64,000 nt of DNA, from NCBI RefSeq assembly GCF_024606225.1, contig NZ_JAGRPU010000016.1, positions 1-64,000 of the forward strand, in the 5' to 3' direction. Positions 37,140 through 46,157 of the stretch are shown here, in pieces. The translations under genes were made by a program, and so were the position numbers. Every line of letters starts with the position of its first letter. Positions within the stretch are counted from its first letter, which is position 1. The notes under the pieces are model-generated. The model worked only from the letters and a program-made list of their open reading frames with translations, searched no databases and was not told where the DNA came from. Origin of the DNA: Endozoicomonas sp. ISHI1. GTDB taxonomy: Bacteria > Pseudomonadota > Gammaproteobacteria > Pseudomonadales > Endozoicomonadaceae.

Positions 37140-38162
37140 ATGAAAAAGCATCTGACAGCCCTGACCCTTGCAGTCACTTCGATTTTCAGCGCCTCATCTT
37201 TTGCCGCATCTCCTGTGGAGTTGACGGTTTATACTGCTTTTGAGACTGACCTTCTGAATCGCTACAAAAAAGCCTTTGAGCAGGAAAACCCGGATGTCAG
37301 CATCAAATGGGTACGGGACTCTACCGGCATCATGACGGCTAAACTGCTGGCAGAAAAAAATAACAGCAGGGCAGACGTCGTATGGGGTCTGGCCGGTTCC
37401 AGCATGGCACTGCTGAAGGATGCAGGCGTGCTGGACACATACACGCCTAAAGGTCTGGATGAAATCAAGGCACAGCTGGTTGATCCTGAAGCCGCCAAAG
37501 CCTGGTTTGGCAATCAGGCTTACTTCAACGTGATTTGCTACAACGAAGCAGTAGCCAAAGCCAAAAATCTGCCCAAACCTCAATCCTGGCAAGACCTGCT
37601 TGATCCGGTCTATCAGGGTCAGATTGCCATGCCTAATCCGGCCTCTTCCGGTACTGGCTATATGCAGGTTTCCGCCTGGCTACAAAGCATGGGCCAAGAC
37701 AAGGGCTGGGCCTATATGGATAAGCTCAACAACAACATGGCCCAATACACTCACTCAGGCTCCAAGCCCTGCGTTCAGGCTGCCATGGGTGAAGTGGCTA
37801 TTGGTATTTCCATGGCCGTTCGTGGCGCCCAACTGAAAAGTCAGGGCGCACCACTGGACCTGATTCTTCCCAAAGGCGGCATTGGCTGGGATGTGGAGTC
37901 AGTTGGTTTGGTGGCAGGCACCGACCAGGCTGCAGCTGCGAAAAAACTGATCGACTGGTCTCTCAGCCAGCAGGCCAATGAACAATATGTTGAGGCTTAC
38001 CCCGTTGTGGGCCACAAAGACGTCAGTAAAAAAGTGCCCAACTATCCAGATGTTGAAAGCGCCATGGTGGATATGGACTTTGGTGAAATGGCCAGTGAGC
38101 GTGAGACTGTGCTCGCTGAGTGGTCCAAGCGTTTCGACCATATGTCTGAACCCAAATCTTGA
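37140..38162 (+). CDS. phnS2: AEP ABC transporter, periplasmic binding protein
   Basis: The predicted 340-residue protein has a cleavable signal peptide (KKHLTALTLAVTSIFSASSFAA, cut near residue 23). The mature protein is of the iron/AEP-binding family 1-type periplasmic proteins (LTVYTAFETDLLNRYKKAF, DVVWGLAGSS, PNPASSGTGY, GGIGWDVES). As the first gene of a transporter operon in a phnW-phnX locus it is assigned to the PhnS2 type, which binds 2-aminoethylphosphonate. GGAGAG precedes the start. Confidence 0.85.
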   Translation: MKKHLTALTLAVTSIFSASSFAASPVELTVYTAFETDLLNRYKKAFEQENPDVSIKWVRDSTGIMTAKLLAEKNNSRADVVWGLAGSSMALLKDAGVLDTYTPKGLDEIKAQLVDPEAAKAWFGNQAYFNVICYNEAVAKAKNLPKPQSWQDLLDPVYQGQIAMPNPASSGTGYMQVSAWLQSMGQDKGWAYMDKLNNNMAQYTHSGSKPCVQAAMGEVAIGISMAVRGAQLKSQGAPLDLILPKGGIGWDVESVGLVAGTDQAAAAKKLIDWSLSQQANEQYVEAYPVVGHKDVSKKVPNYPDVESAMVDMDFGEMASERETVLAEWSKRFDHMSEPKS

Positions 38163-38252
38163 TGTCTCACCGGCAATAATGCAGAAAGCGCCGTTTATTC
38201 CCCAATGGGAATAAGCGGCTTTTCAGGTTTAGAGCTTTAGGAAGTTAACGCT

Positions 38253-39311
38253 ATGCAACCCTTTCTCACCATCGAAAGCCTGGGGAAAAGCTTTGGCGAT
38301 TTCACCGCCCTCAAAGAAATTTCCCTGTCCGTAAACAAAGGTGAATTCATCTGTTTTCTCGGCCCTTCTGGCTGCGGAAAGACGACACTACTGAGAATGA
38401 TTGCCGGACTGGAAGCCTGTCACCAGGGAGAGATCTGGCAGGATGGCACCCGCATAACATCACTTCCACCTGAACAAAGAGACTTTGGCATTGTCTTTCA
38501 ATCCTATGCCCTGTTCCCCAACCTGAGTGTCGCAGAGAATATTGGTTTCGGTTTGAAAAACCAGGGTCAATCCAAACGAGAAGTCGAAAAGCGTGTTAAC
38601 GAATGGCTAGACATTATCGGTCTGCCGGATTCCGGCCCCAAATTTCCTTCTCAGCTATCTGGCGGCCAACAACAGCGTGTAGCACTGGCCAGAGCTCTGG
38701 CACTCTCCCCGGGACTGTTACTGCTTGATGAGCCTCTCTCTGCCCTGGATGCCAAAGTCAGAATCAGATTGCGGGAAACAATCTGTAAGCTGCAAAGAAA
38801 ACTGGGCATTACCACCATCATGGTGACTCATGACCAGGAAGAAGCCATGGCCATGGCTGATCGCATTGTGGTGATGAATCACGGACACATTGAACAGACA
38901 GGCACGCCTGAAGATATTTATAAACACCCGGCTTCTCGCTTCGTTGCTGAATTTGTCGGTGCCATGAACTTTCTGGAAGGTGATACCAACAGCAACAACC
39001 AGATCCAGCTGGCCAATCAAACGCTCTCTTTGCCAGTGGCTGAATCAACAGCGAGAAAAGTCATTCTTGGAATACGTCCGGAAGACCTGAGCTTCAGTGA
39101 AGGCCAGTCTGCACTGCCAGTCAGTGTCGAAAATCTGGAGTTTCAGGGTTCCTTCGTTCGTGCAGAATGCAGTCCTGTGGGCTGGGGCACTGAGCGGCTG
39201 ATTAAAGTCGATGTACCTATCCACCAGCTGGCCGCTCTGGAGCTTGAACCGGGGAGCCTGAACCAATTGTCCCTGAGTGAAAAACATATCCATGTCTTCC
39301 CCGCAGTATGA
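38253..39311 (+). CDS. phnT2: AEP ABC transporter, ATP-binding protein
   Basis: The predicted 352-residue ABC ATPase has Walker A GPSGCGKTT, signature LSGGQQQRVALARAL, Walker B LLLLDEPLSALD and the switch His in MVTHDQEEA. A C-terminal TOBE-like domain (LGIRPEDLSF onwards) is typical of the MalK/FbpC branch. It powers the permease encoded immediately downstream, whose start overlaps its 3' end. The substrate is assigned from the locus. Confidence 0.87.
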   Translation: MQPFLTIESLGKSFGDFTALKEISLSVNKGEFICFLGPSGCGKTTLLRMIAGLEACHQGEIWQDGTRITSLPPEQRDFGIVFQSYALFPNLSVAENIGFGLKNQGQSKREVEKRVNEWLDIIGLPDSGPKFPSQLSGGQQQRVALARALALSPGLLLLDEPLSALDAKVRIRLRETICKLQRKLGITTIMVTHDQEEAMAMADRIVVMNHGHIEQTGTPEDIYKHPASRFVAEFVGAMNFLEGDTNSNNQIQLANQTLSLPVAESTARKVILGIRPEDLSFSEGQSALPVSVENLEFQGSFVRAECSPVGWGTERLIKVDVPIHQLAALELEPGSLNQLSLSEKHIHVFPAV

Positions 39312-41055
39312 TGAGTCCGCTTTGACTATGAGTATCTCTACACACACCCCGGCGGACGCAGACTCTCCAGCACTGAGCCGGAAATCTCTGCTGCCAGCCA
39401 TCGGCAAGGATCAATGGGTTCTTGGATTGGTCATCGCAGCGGTTGTTCTATATCTGATCATTACACTGTTACTGCCACTTCTGTCGATGCTGGCAAGAAG
39501 TGTTCAGGACAGCGATGGGGCTTTTATTGGTCTGAATTACTTTGCTGAGTATCTTGGCAACCCGGCTCTCAGCCAGTCCATTGGCAATACGCTGAAAGCG
39601 GGTGCCATTGTTACGACAATAGTTGTTAGCTTGTCATTCCTGTTTGCCTACGGACTGACACGGACGCAGATGCCTCTCAAACCACTTTTCAAGGTATTGG
39701 GCATGTTACCCATACTGGCGCCCTCCCTGCTGCCTGCCATTAGTATGATTTATCTGTTTGGCAATCAGGGGGTAGCTGTAGACCTGCTATTCGGTCATTC
39801 TATTTACGGCCTGCCCGGTATTGTTATGGGTCTGGCTTTCTGGACCTTTCCCCATGCCCTGTTGATTCTTACGACCGCGCTTTCGACCTCCGACGCCAGA
39901 CTCTATGAAGCAGCACGTTCCATGGGGACTTCTCCGTTCAGAACCTTCACAACGATCACTCTTCCAGCGGCCAAATTTGGTTTGATCAGCACAGTCACTG
40001 TCGTTTTCACTCTGGTCGTCACCGACTTTGGTGTCCCGAAAGTGATTGGCGGCCAATATAACGTACTGGCCACCGATATCTACAAACAGGTCGCCGGTCA
40101 GCAGAACTTTGCCATGGGTGCCGTCATCAGTGTGCTTTTGCTGATACCGGCGCTATTAGCGTTTGTCATTGATCACAGAGTTCAGAAAAAACAGAAAGAA
40201 TTGTTTGGCGCTCGTTCTGTCAATTTTGAGCCTGAGCGAAACCCTGTGAAGGATGGCCTTTTTTTCCTGCTTTGCAGCCTGATCTCTCTGGCCATTCTGG
40301 CCGTGGTGGGCATGGCGATTTATGGCTCACTGGTCACTTTCTGGCCCTGGAACATGGCGCTGTCCTGGAACAATTATCACTTTGAAAAGTTCAGTGCCAA
40401 TGGCTGGGAGCCCTACCTCAACTCTCTGGAAATGGCGTTCTACACGGCTATTGCCGGAACCCTGATTATTTTCATTACGGCTTACAATGTGGAAAAAAGT
40501 AAGTTGCCACCCATTCTGAAACACTTTATCCACATTATGGCCATGTTACCGATGGCAGTACCCGGTATGGTGCTGGGTCTGGGTTATATTTTCTTCTTTA
40601 ACCAAGCCGGTAATCCATTGGGAATACTCTACGGAACCATGGCGATTCTGGTCATCAATACCACAGCCCACTACTTCACCGTGGGGCACCTGACGGCATT
40701 GACCGCCCTGAAGAAGTTACCCGCTGAGATCGAACAGGTAGCCGCATCGCTCAAAATTCCTCAGTACAAAGCCTTCCTTAAAGTATCCCTGCCGGTCTGC
40801 ACACCTGCTCTGCTGGATATAGCGATCTACCTTTTCGTCAATGCCCTGACCACCACATCGGCTGTCGTTTTCCTATATTCCACCGATACGATGTTGGCTT
40901 CCGTTTCTGTAATGAATATGGAAGATGCCGGACAAACAGGCCCGGCCGCAGCCATGGCCGTTTTGATTTTGGCGACCGCAGCCTGCGTTAAAATAGGTCA
41001 TATGACTTTGGGTAAGCTGCTATTGAACAGAACCCAGAAATGGAAACGCTCCTGA
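39277..41055 (+). CDS. phnU2: AEP ABC transporter, double-domain permease
   Basis: The predicted protein of up to 592 residues is a fused permease with two sets of about six membrane segments. Two cytoplasmic coupling loops are visible: EAARSMGTSPFRTFTTITLP and IEQVAASLKIPQYKAFLKVSLP. This fused layout matches the PhnU2 type. The GTG at 39277 overlaps phnT2 by 35 bases; ATGs at 39292 and 39328 are alternative starts and the first membrane segment begins only after them. A degenerate copy of its last 130 or so bases occurs at 43200-43385. Confidence 0.86.
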   Translation: MKNISMSSPQYDESALTMSISTHTPADADSPALSRKSLLPAIGKDQWVLGLVIAAVVLYLIITLLLPLLSMLARSVQDSDGAFIGLNYFAEYLGNPALSQSIGNTLKAGAIVTTIVVSLSFLFAYGLTRTQMPLKPLFKVLGMLPILAPSLLPAISMIYLFGNQGVAVDLLFGHSIYGLPGIVMGLAFWTFPHALLILTTALSTSDARLYEAARSMGTSPFRTFTTITLPAAKFGLISTVTVVFTLVVTDFGVPKVIGGQYNVLATDIYKQVAGQQNFAMGAVISVLLLIPALLAFVIDHRVQKKQKELFGARSVNFEPERNPVKDGLFFLLCSLISLAILAVVGMAIYGSLVTFWPWNMALSWNNYHFEKFSANGWEPYLNSLEMAFYTAIAGTLIIFITAYNVEKSKLPPILKHFIHIMAMLPMAVPGMVLGLGYIFFFNQAGNPLGILYGTMAILVINTTAHYFTVGHLTALTALKKLPAEIEQVAASLKIPQYKAFLKVSLPVCTPALLDIAIYLFVNALTTTSAVVFLYSTDTMLASVSVMNMEDAGQTGPAAAMAVLILATAACVKIGHMTLGKLLLNRTQKWKRS

Positions 41056-41088
41056 AGCAATGTCAAGTAAGCTTAAGCCCCTTCAAGT

Positions 41089-41108
41089 CCGGCCAGATTT
41101 CTGGTCGG
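41089..41108 (+). terminator. Candidate terminator of the AEP transporter operon
   Basis: CCGGCCAG-ATTT-CTGGTCGG forms an 8-bp stem with one G-T pair, 34 bases after the phnU2 stop and before the convergent gene. No strong T-tract follows. Confidence 0.45.
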
Positions 41109-41143
41109 CTATTTATCCCGGAACATTCATCAAGCCGCTTTGG

Positions 41144-42172
41144 TTACTCCAAAACCGGTGATTCAGTTTGCAACGCTTCCTGCATCATACCTATATCCTC
41201 AGCAACATCATTATCAGGTTCGGAAAAAAAAGCGATATGAAACACAGCCTCACCTTCCTGAACAAGAGGAATGTTCTGTTTACCAATAATGATGCCTGCC
41301 TGTGCGGCTTTGACCAGAGCAATGATTTCACCAAACGGGCTTCCAATAGTAGCTAACGGGGTTCCTTTATCAACTTGATCGCCCAGTTTTTTAAGTGAGT
41401 TGAAAATACCGCTGGCATTAGCTCTGACCCATGAACTTTTGTTAGCTATATAAGGTGTGAAGGATTTTACCTTGCGCCTCAATCTGACCATCCCCAGCTT
41501 AGCCAGAACATTGATAACGCCGTTAACTCCCGCACGTATACTGACTTCATCAAACCTTAAGGCTTCTCCAGCTTCATATAGCAGTATACGTGTATTATGC
41601 TCTTCAGCTGACTGCCGAAGGGACTGGTCGCGAATATTGGCATTCAATAAAACGGGTACCCCGAACGCTTTTGCCAGGCTCAGAGTTTCTGTGTCCATTA
41701 AATTGGCACGAATCTGAGGCAGATTTGAGCGATGTATAGCCCCTGTGTGAAGGTCTATACCGCATTCACAAAGGCTGACTATTTCTGTCAGGAACATGTG
41801 CGCTAACCGGCTCGCAAGTGAGCCTTTCGGGGAACCGGGAAAGCTTCTGTTTAAGTCTCGACGATCCGGGAGATACCGGCTTTGATAAAGCACCCCATAA
41901 ACATTAACCATGGGCACAAGAATTAACGTACCCGCAGTCACTTTAAATGTCTTCAAATTGATGAGCCGGCGAATAATCTCAATACCGTTCAGCTCATCGC
42001 CGTGAATGGCTGCGGACACAAAGACCTTTGGACCAGGTTTTCTAGTGTGTATGACATGTACAGGCACCGAAAAATCCGTATCGGTATATAGCTTTGCAAC
42101 CTCCAGACGAACTTGCCTGGTCTGCCCGGCCTTAATCACACAACCACCAATACTGATATCTGGTACTAACAT
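41144..42172 (-). CDS. Succinylglutamate desuccinylase/aspartoacylase family zinc enzyme
   Basis: The predicted 342-residue protein has the zinc-carboxypeptidase-like core: AAIHGDELNG (His57 and Glu60 as zinc ligands), DLNRSFPG with the substrate-binding Arg, and DLHTG with the third ligand His142. The C-terminal beta domain contains a biotinyl/lipoyl-like stretch (ANASGIFNSLKKLGDQVDKGTPL). Family members deacylate N-acyl amino acids or cleave amide links. It follows rimK by 11 bases in the same operon, a common pairing, so it may act on glutamylated or N-acylated products of the ligase. The exact substrate is unknown. Confidence 0.82.
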   Translation of the reverse strand: MLVPDISIGGCVIKAGQTRQVRLEVAKLYTDTDFSVPVHVIHTRKPGPKVFVSAAIHGDELNGIEIIRRLINLKTFKVTAGTLILVPMVNVYGVLYQSRYLPDRRDLNRSFPGSPKGSLASRLAHMFLTEIVSLCECGIDLHTGAIHRSNLPQIRANLMDTETLSLAKAFGVPVLLNANIRDQSLRQSAEEHNTRILLYEAGEALRFDEVSIRAGVNGVINVLAKLGMVRLRRKVKSFTPYIANKSSWVRANASGIFNSLKKLGDQVDKGTPLATIGSPFGEIIALVKAAQAGIIIGKQNIPLVQEGEAVFHIAFFSEPDNDVAEDIGMMQEALQTESPVLE

Positions 42173-42183
42173 CGTTGCTACCT

Positions 42184-43086
42184 TTAGCCTTTTCCACGAG
42201 TTCGGGTTGATTTCGTTGTTTTGCTTTCAATAAATTCGTAGATCATGCCAGCAACATTTTTTCCAGTTGCTTTTTCAATACCTTCCAAACCCGGAGAGGA
42301 GTTAACTTCCATAACCACTGGGCCATTGTCAGATTGTAAAAGGTCGACACCGCAGACGTTCAGTCCCATGACTTTTGCGGCATTAGCTGCAGTTGCTCTC
42401 TCCTCTTTTGACAAACGGACGAGTGTGGCTGTTCCGCCGCGATGCAGGTTTGAGCGAAACTCTCCATCTGCTGCTTGTCGCTTTATAGCTGCTACAACTT
42501 TGCTACCAATCACAAAACAACGGAGATCTGCACCGCCTGCTTCTTTAATAAACTCCTGTACTAATATATTCGCTTTTAACCCCATAAAAGCTTCAATGAT
42601 TGCTTCTGCCTCTCTCTGAGTAGATGCCAGAACTACACCGATACCATGAGTACCCTCCAGTAATTTTACTACGACTGGTGCTCCGCCTACGTTCTTGATG
42701 AGATCCTTTACATTTTCGGGCTTACTGGCAAAACCTGTTCTTGGTAATCCAATATCTTTTCGTGACAACAGTTGTAAAGAACGTAATTTATCGCGTGAGC
42801 GGGTAATGGCAACAGATTCATTCACACAGAAAGTGCCCATCATTTCAAACTGCCTGACGATGGCCGTGCCATAAAATGTAATGGAAGCTCCAATTCTTGG
42901 TATGACAGCATCGTAGTAAGGAAGCGACTCACCGCCACAACGAACAGTGGGGCGACTGCGTGTTACATCCATATAGCAATGGAGTGTGTCAATAACATCA
43001 ACTTCATGACCTCGTTCTTCACCCGCTTCTTTCAGGCGACGAGTTGAGTACAATTTGGGGTTACGAGACAGTACTGCAATTTTCAT
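42184..43086 (-). CDS. rimK: RimK-type alpha-L-glutamate ligase (ATP-grasp)
   Basis: The predicted 300-residue protein from the ATG at 43086 (CTGGAG six bases upstream; an in-frame start 7 codons earlier has no such site). It begins [18 protein letters not shown] like E. coli RimK, which adds glutamates to ribosomal protein S6. ATP-grasp features are [13 protein letters not shown] (phosphate loop), [18 protein letters not shown], and the metal-binding [14 protein letters not shown] near the C-terminus. The first gene of a two-gene operon with the aspartoacylase-family enzyme. Confidence 0.9.
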   Translation of the reverse strand: MKIAVLSRNPKLYSTRRLKEAGEERGHEVDVIDTLHCYMDVTRSRPTVRCGGESLPYYDAVIPRIGASITFYGTAIVRQFEMMGTFCVNESVAITRSRDKLRSLQLLSRKDIGLPRTGFASKPENVKDLIKNVGGAPVVVKLLEGTHGIGVVLASTQREAEAIIEAFMGLKANILVQEFIKEAGGADLRCFVIGSKVVAAIKRQAADGEFRSNLHRGGTATLVRLSKEERATAANAAKVMGLNVCGVDLLQSDNGPVVMEVNSSPGLEGIEKATGKNVAGMIYEFIESKTTKSTRTRGKG

Positions 43087-43199
43087 ATTGACTCCAGTCC
43101 ACTTCAAGAGAGAAGCCCGAAGGAATAAGAACCCTTAATCTAGTCCAAATATGCATGAGCACTTACGTATGGTTTTTACCTTAATCGCTGAGTGTTTCA

Positions 43200-43385
43200 A
43201 AGATGCCGGACAAACAGGCCGGGGCAGCAGCCATGACCGTTTTGATTCTGGCAACAGTGCTGCATCAAGACAGATCCTATGACTTTGGGTAATCTGAGAC
43301 TCAGCAAAACCCGGAAATAAAAATACTCCTGAAGCACACTTAAACCCTCCAAATCCGGTCGAATTTCTGGCCGGCCATTCAGACA
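43200..43385 (+). pseudogene. Degenerate second copy of the phnU2 3' end
   Basis: GATGCCGGACAAACAGGCC, then CAGCCATGACCGTTTTGATTC, CTATGACTTTGGGTAAT, CTCCTGAAGCA and the CCGGTCGAATTTCTGGCCGG hairpin (43355-43374) follow the same order as positions 40923-41112 at the true end of phnU2. Several substitutions and small deletions break the frame (an AAATAA stop replaces the C-terminus). No other coding signal was seen in the 43087-43479 gap. Confidence 0.85.
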
Positions 43386-43479
43386 CTTACGGAGTCATAA
43401 TATACGCAGACTTGGACAACTGAAAACTTCATGTCTATAAATGACGCAGGTTTTTTGAAAATTGTATTTGAGAGCTTTA

Positions 43480-43971
43480 ATGACCATTAAGCTTTTGTGG
43501 GTAGCTTTCTTCATTTTAATTTCAAATATATGTCTTGCCGGTGTTGAGCAAGATCTTGAAGAAATCAAGAAAAACATGAAAATAGCTAATGAAAAAATAG
43601 AAGAGACTAAACATAAGTTAAGAAGGCCAGACCTTGTAGTGTCTGACCCTATAGCAGCTTCAGGAGGCTTTGAGTTCAGAATGTGTGGTTTCTCAAGAAA
43701 TGCTCCGGAAGCAAGAGACGCTTTGCTTACAGCTCTAACCCATTTAACGGAAGTTTTAAGCCAAATAAAATTTTTTGCAGAAAGCTATCCTGAGCTTGAA
43801 CAAGCTGAAACACTATTAAATCTTCACTCCGCTGCGCAGCATCCACTAGAACATGCTTTATCAGTGAGTCATGTGCTAATTGGATTACCTTACGCTCCTG
43901 AAATAACGAATCAGCTTCAGGAAGTTGAAAATTTAGCAGAAAAAATCAACTCGGAACTGAGCAGAATTTAG
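43480..43971 (+). CDS. Small secreted helical protein, unknown
   Basis: The predicted 163-residue protein from the ATG at 43480 begins with a signal peptide (TIKLLWVAFFILISNICLA, cleavage near LAG). The mature part starts with a charged helix (VEQDLEEIKKNMKIANEKIEE) and continues with two further helical stretches (LLTALTHLTEVLSQIKFF; NQLQEVENLAEKINSEL). A single SGGFEFRMCGF segment holds its only mature cysteine. Base composition is more A/T-rich than the neighbours. No homolog is recognised. Confidence 0.65.
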   Translation: MTIKLLWVAFFILISNICLAGVEQDLEEIKKNMKIANEKIEETKHKLRRPDLVVSDPIAASGGFEFRMCGFSRNAPEARDALLTALTHLTEVLSQIKFFAESYPELEQAETLLNLHSAAQHPLEHALSVSHVLIGLPYAPEITNQLQEVENLAEKINSELSRI

Positions 43972-43987
43972 CTTCAGAGGCTCTGTG

Positions 43988-44024
43988 GGGGACAATTTCG
44001 AGACAAAGCTTGATATGAAAGGGT
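43988..44024 (+). repeat. 37-bp element end, inverted copy of 57692-57728
   Basis: Begins GGGGACAATTTCGAGACAAA and ends GATATGAAAGGGT. It is a perfect reverse complement of 57692-57728, where it precedes an IS4-like transposase relic. It is probably an insertion-sequence end. Confidence 0.8.
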
Positions 44025-44030
44025 GAATCA

Positions 44031-44262
44031 GCCTTTCACCACCCCTGTCAGGAATACATAGACTCGTAAAAAATGCCCATCTCGCCGTTGGGTTCTGGCG
44101 GGAATTTTTTCTGGTCTGGAAATAAACGACTCTGCTTTTTCAGTTCCTGCCTGATTCTGTGCCGGATAGCAGCATAGACCATCAGACGTTGATGTACCTG
44201 AATGTCTGTTTATTTCTTTGACAACAGATTTCAGGTAAATATCAACCGGGGTGGTGAAAGGC
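44031..44262. mobile_element. 232-bp relic element with 15-bp terminal inverted repeats
   Basis: GCCTTTCACCACCCC (44031-44045) and GGGGTGGTGAAAGGC (44248-44262) are perfect inverted repeats. Between them the minus strand encodes the remains of a transposase C-terminus. It looks like a deletion derivative (MITE-like) of an insertion sequence, inserted next to the 37-bp end at 43988-44024. Confidence 0.65.
44048..44191 (-). pseudogene. Transposase C-terminal remnant
   Basis: The minus strand reads QRLMVYAAIRHRIRQELKKQ then SRLFPDQKKFPPEPNGEMGI and stops at 44048. The LMVYAAIxxRIRxxLK and FPDQK pattern recalls the C-terminal region of IS1634-like/IS4-superfamily transposases. An in-frame stop lies a few codons upstream. 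Confidence 0.5.
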
Positions 44263-44289
44263 AGATAAAGGCTCTGCCTTAAACCGCAA

Positions 44290-46122
44290 TCACTCCACCG
44301 TCACAGACTTGGCCAGGTTACGAGGCTGATCAACATCCGTTCCCTTGATAATGGCCACGTAGTAGGACAACAGTTGCAGAGGGATGGTGTAGAGAATGGG
44401 GGCGACGACTTCCGGCGCTGTTTCTACAGGTAATACCTTAATGCCGTCGCCGGCCACCAGACGGGCGTATCGGTCTGCAAAGACAAACAGCTGTCCGCCT
44501 CTGGCGCGAACTTCTTCCATATTGGATTTCAGCTTTTCTAAAAGATCGTTGTTGGGTGCCACCACAATCACGGGCATATCGCTATCAATCAGAGCCAATG
44601 GACCGTGTTTCAATTCACCTGCCGCGTAGGCTTCGGCGTGAATGTAGGAGATTTCCTTCAGCTTTAGCGCACCTTCCATGGCAATTGGGTATTGGGTACC
44701 GCGACCTAAGAAAAGGCTATGATGCTTGTCAGCAAAATCTTCAGCGACTGCTTCAATCTCATTGCTCATTTCCAGCGTACTGCTGATGATATGGGGCAGC
44801 TCTCTCAGGGCTTTTACTACTTCGGATTCCTGCTCTTCGGTCATTCCGGTGTGGCGACCAATGGCTGTTACCAGCATCAACAACGCAGTCAGTTGAGTCG
44901 TGAAGGCTTTGGTTGACGCGACACCGATCTCGGCTCCAGCCCGGGTCATCAAAGCAATATCAGACTCTCTAACCATGGAAGATCCCGGAACATTACAAAT
45001 GCTCAGGGAAGCCATGTAACCCATTTCTTTAGCCAGCTTCAGAGCTGCCAGAGTGTCTGCTGTTTCGCCTGACTGGGAAATAGTGACGAACAGGCAGTCC
45101 TCAGGCACAAAGAATTTGCGATAGCGAAACTCTGAGGCAATTTCTATACGACACGGGATTCCGGCCAGCTCCTCAAACCAGTAGCGGGCCACCATACCGG
45201 CATGATAACTGGTCCCACAGGCAACAATCTGGATGGCTTTGGTTTTATTGAGAAGCTCGATACCGTTTTTACCCAGAATATCCAGGTTCAGCTTTGTCTC
45301 ACCCAAACGGCCTTCCAGCGTGTTGGCAATGGCATCGGGTTGTTCATGAATTTCTTTGAGCATGAAGTGACGGTATGGCCCCTTGTCTCCGGCATCGTGC
45401 TCAACGTCACTTTCTCTGGCGGCACGGGTCACACTTTTACCATCGACATCAAAGACAGACACCGTTGTCCGGGTCACTTCAGCCACATCACCTTCTTCCA
45501 TGAACATGAACCGACGGGTCACCGGAAACAGCGCCAACTGATCGGAGGCAATGAAGTTTTCACCCAGTCCCAGACCTATGACCAGTGGACTGCCAGAACG
45601 CGCAACCACCAGCCGCTCGGGATCTTTGCGATCCATAACGACCATACCATAGGCGCCTTCCAGCCGGGGCACAGCCGCCTGAACAGCAGCGATCAGACTG
45701 TCAGCACTTTTCAATTCGTGGCTGACCAGGTGGGCAATAACTTCTGTGTCTGTGTCAGAAGCAAAGGCGTAGCCCTCCTGCTCCAGATAGTTTCTCAGCA
45801 ACTCGTGGTTCTCAATAATACCGTTATGAACCACGGCGATATCTTCACCGGAGACGTGGGGGTGAGCGTTGCGTTCGTTGGGCTCACCATGGGTCGCCCA
45901 GCGAGTATGGGCAATACCGGTTCCACCAGGCACCTGAGACTTGTTGATCGCTTCACTCAATTCGGAGACTTTTCCGGTTCTGCGAAGTCGCTGAAGTTCA
46001 CCATTGGTAGTAACAATGGCGACACCTGCAGAGTCATAGCCGCGATACTCCAGACGACGTAAACCTTCTAACAGAATGGGCGCCACATCCCTCTGCGCTA
46101 CAGCACCGACAATGCCACACAT
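44290..46122 (-). CDS. glmS: Glutamine:fructose-6-phosphate aminotransferase
   Basis: The predicted 610-residue protein makes glucosamine-6-phosphate from fructose-6-phosphate and glutamine, the first step to UDP-GlcNAc. It begins MCGIVGAV with the N-terminal nucleophile Cys, followed by the glutaminase motifs ([23 protein letters not shown]), two SIS sugar-isomerase domains ([25 protein letters not shown]), and the C-terminal LAKSVTVE. It lies 35 bases after glmU and is probably co-transcribed with it. Full length. Confidence 0.97.
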   Translation of the reverse strand: MCGIVGAVAQRDVAPILLEGLRRLEYRGYDSAGVAIVTTNGELQRLRRTGKVSELSEAINKSQVPGGTGIAHTRWATHGEPNERNAHPHVSGEDIAVVHNGIIENHELLRNYLEQEGYAFASDTDTEVIAHLVSHELKSADSLIAAVQAAVPRLEGAYGMVVMDRKDPERLVVARSGSPLVIGLGLGENFIASDQLALFPVTRRFMFMEEGDVAEVTRTTVSVFDVDGKSVTRAARESDVEHDAGDKGPYRHFMLKEIHEQPDAIANTLEGRLGETKLNLDILGKNGIELLNKTKAIQIVACGTSYHAGMVARYWFEELAGIPCRIEIASEFRYRKFFVPEDCLFVTISQSGETADTLAALKLAKEMGYMASLSICNVPGSSMVRESDIALMTRAGAEIGVASTKAFTTQLTALLMLVTAIGRHTGMTEEQESEVVKALRELPHIISSTLEMSNEIEAVAEDFADKHHSLFLGRGTQYPIAMEGALKLKEISYIHAEAYAAGELKHGPLALIDSDMPVIVVAPNNDLLEKLKSNMEEVRARGGQLFVFADRYARLVAGDGIKVLPVETAPEVVAPILYTIPLQLLSYYVAIIKGTDVDQPRNLAKSVTVE

Positions 46123-46157
46123 AATTTTCTACCTTTGATTTGTGTTCTGCCTGATAT

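Noticed and set aside
45202-46062. Long open frame of 286 codons on the + strand inside glmS
   Set aside because: It is antisense to a full-length glmS and its protein has no recognisable features; it reflects codon bias on the opposite strand.
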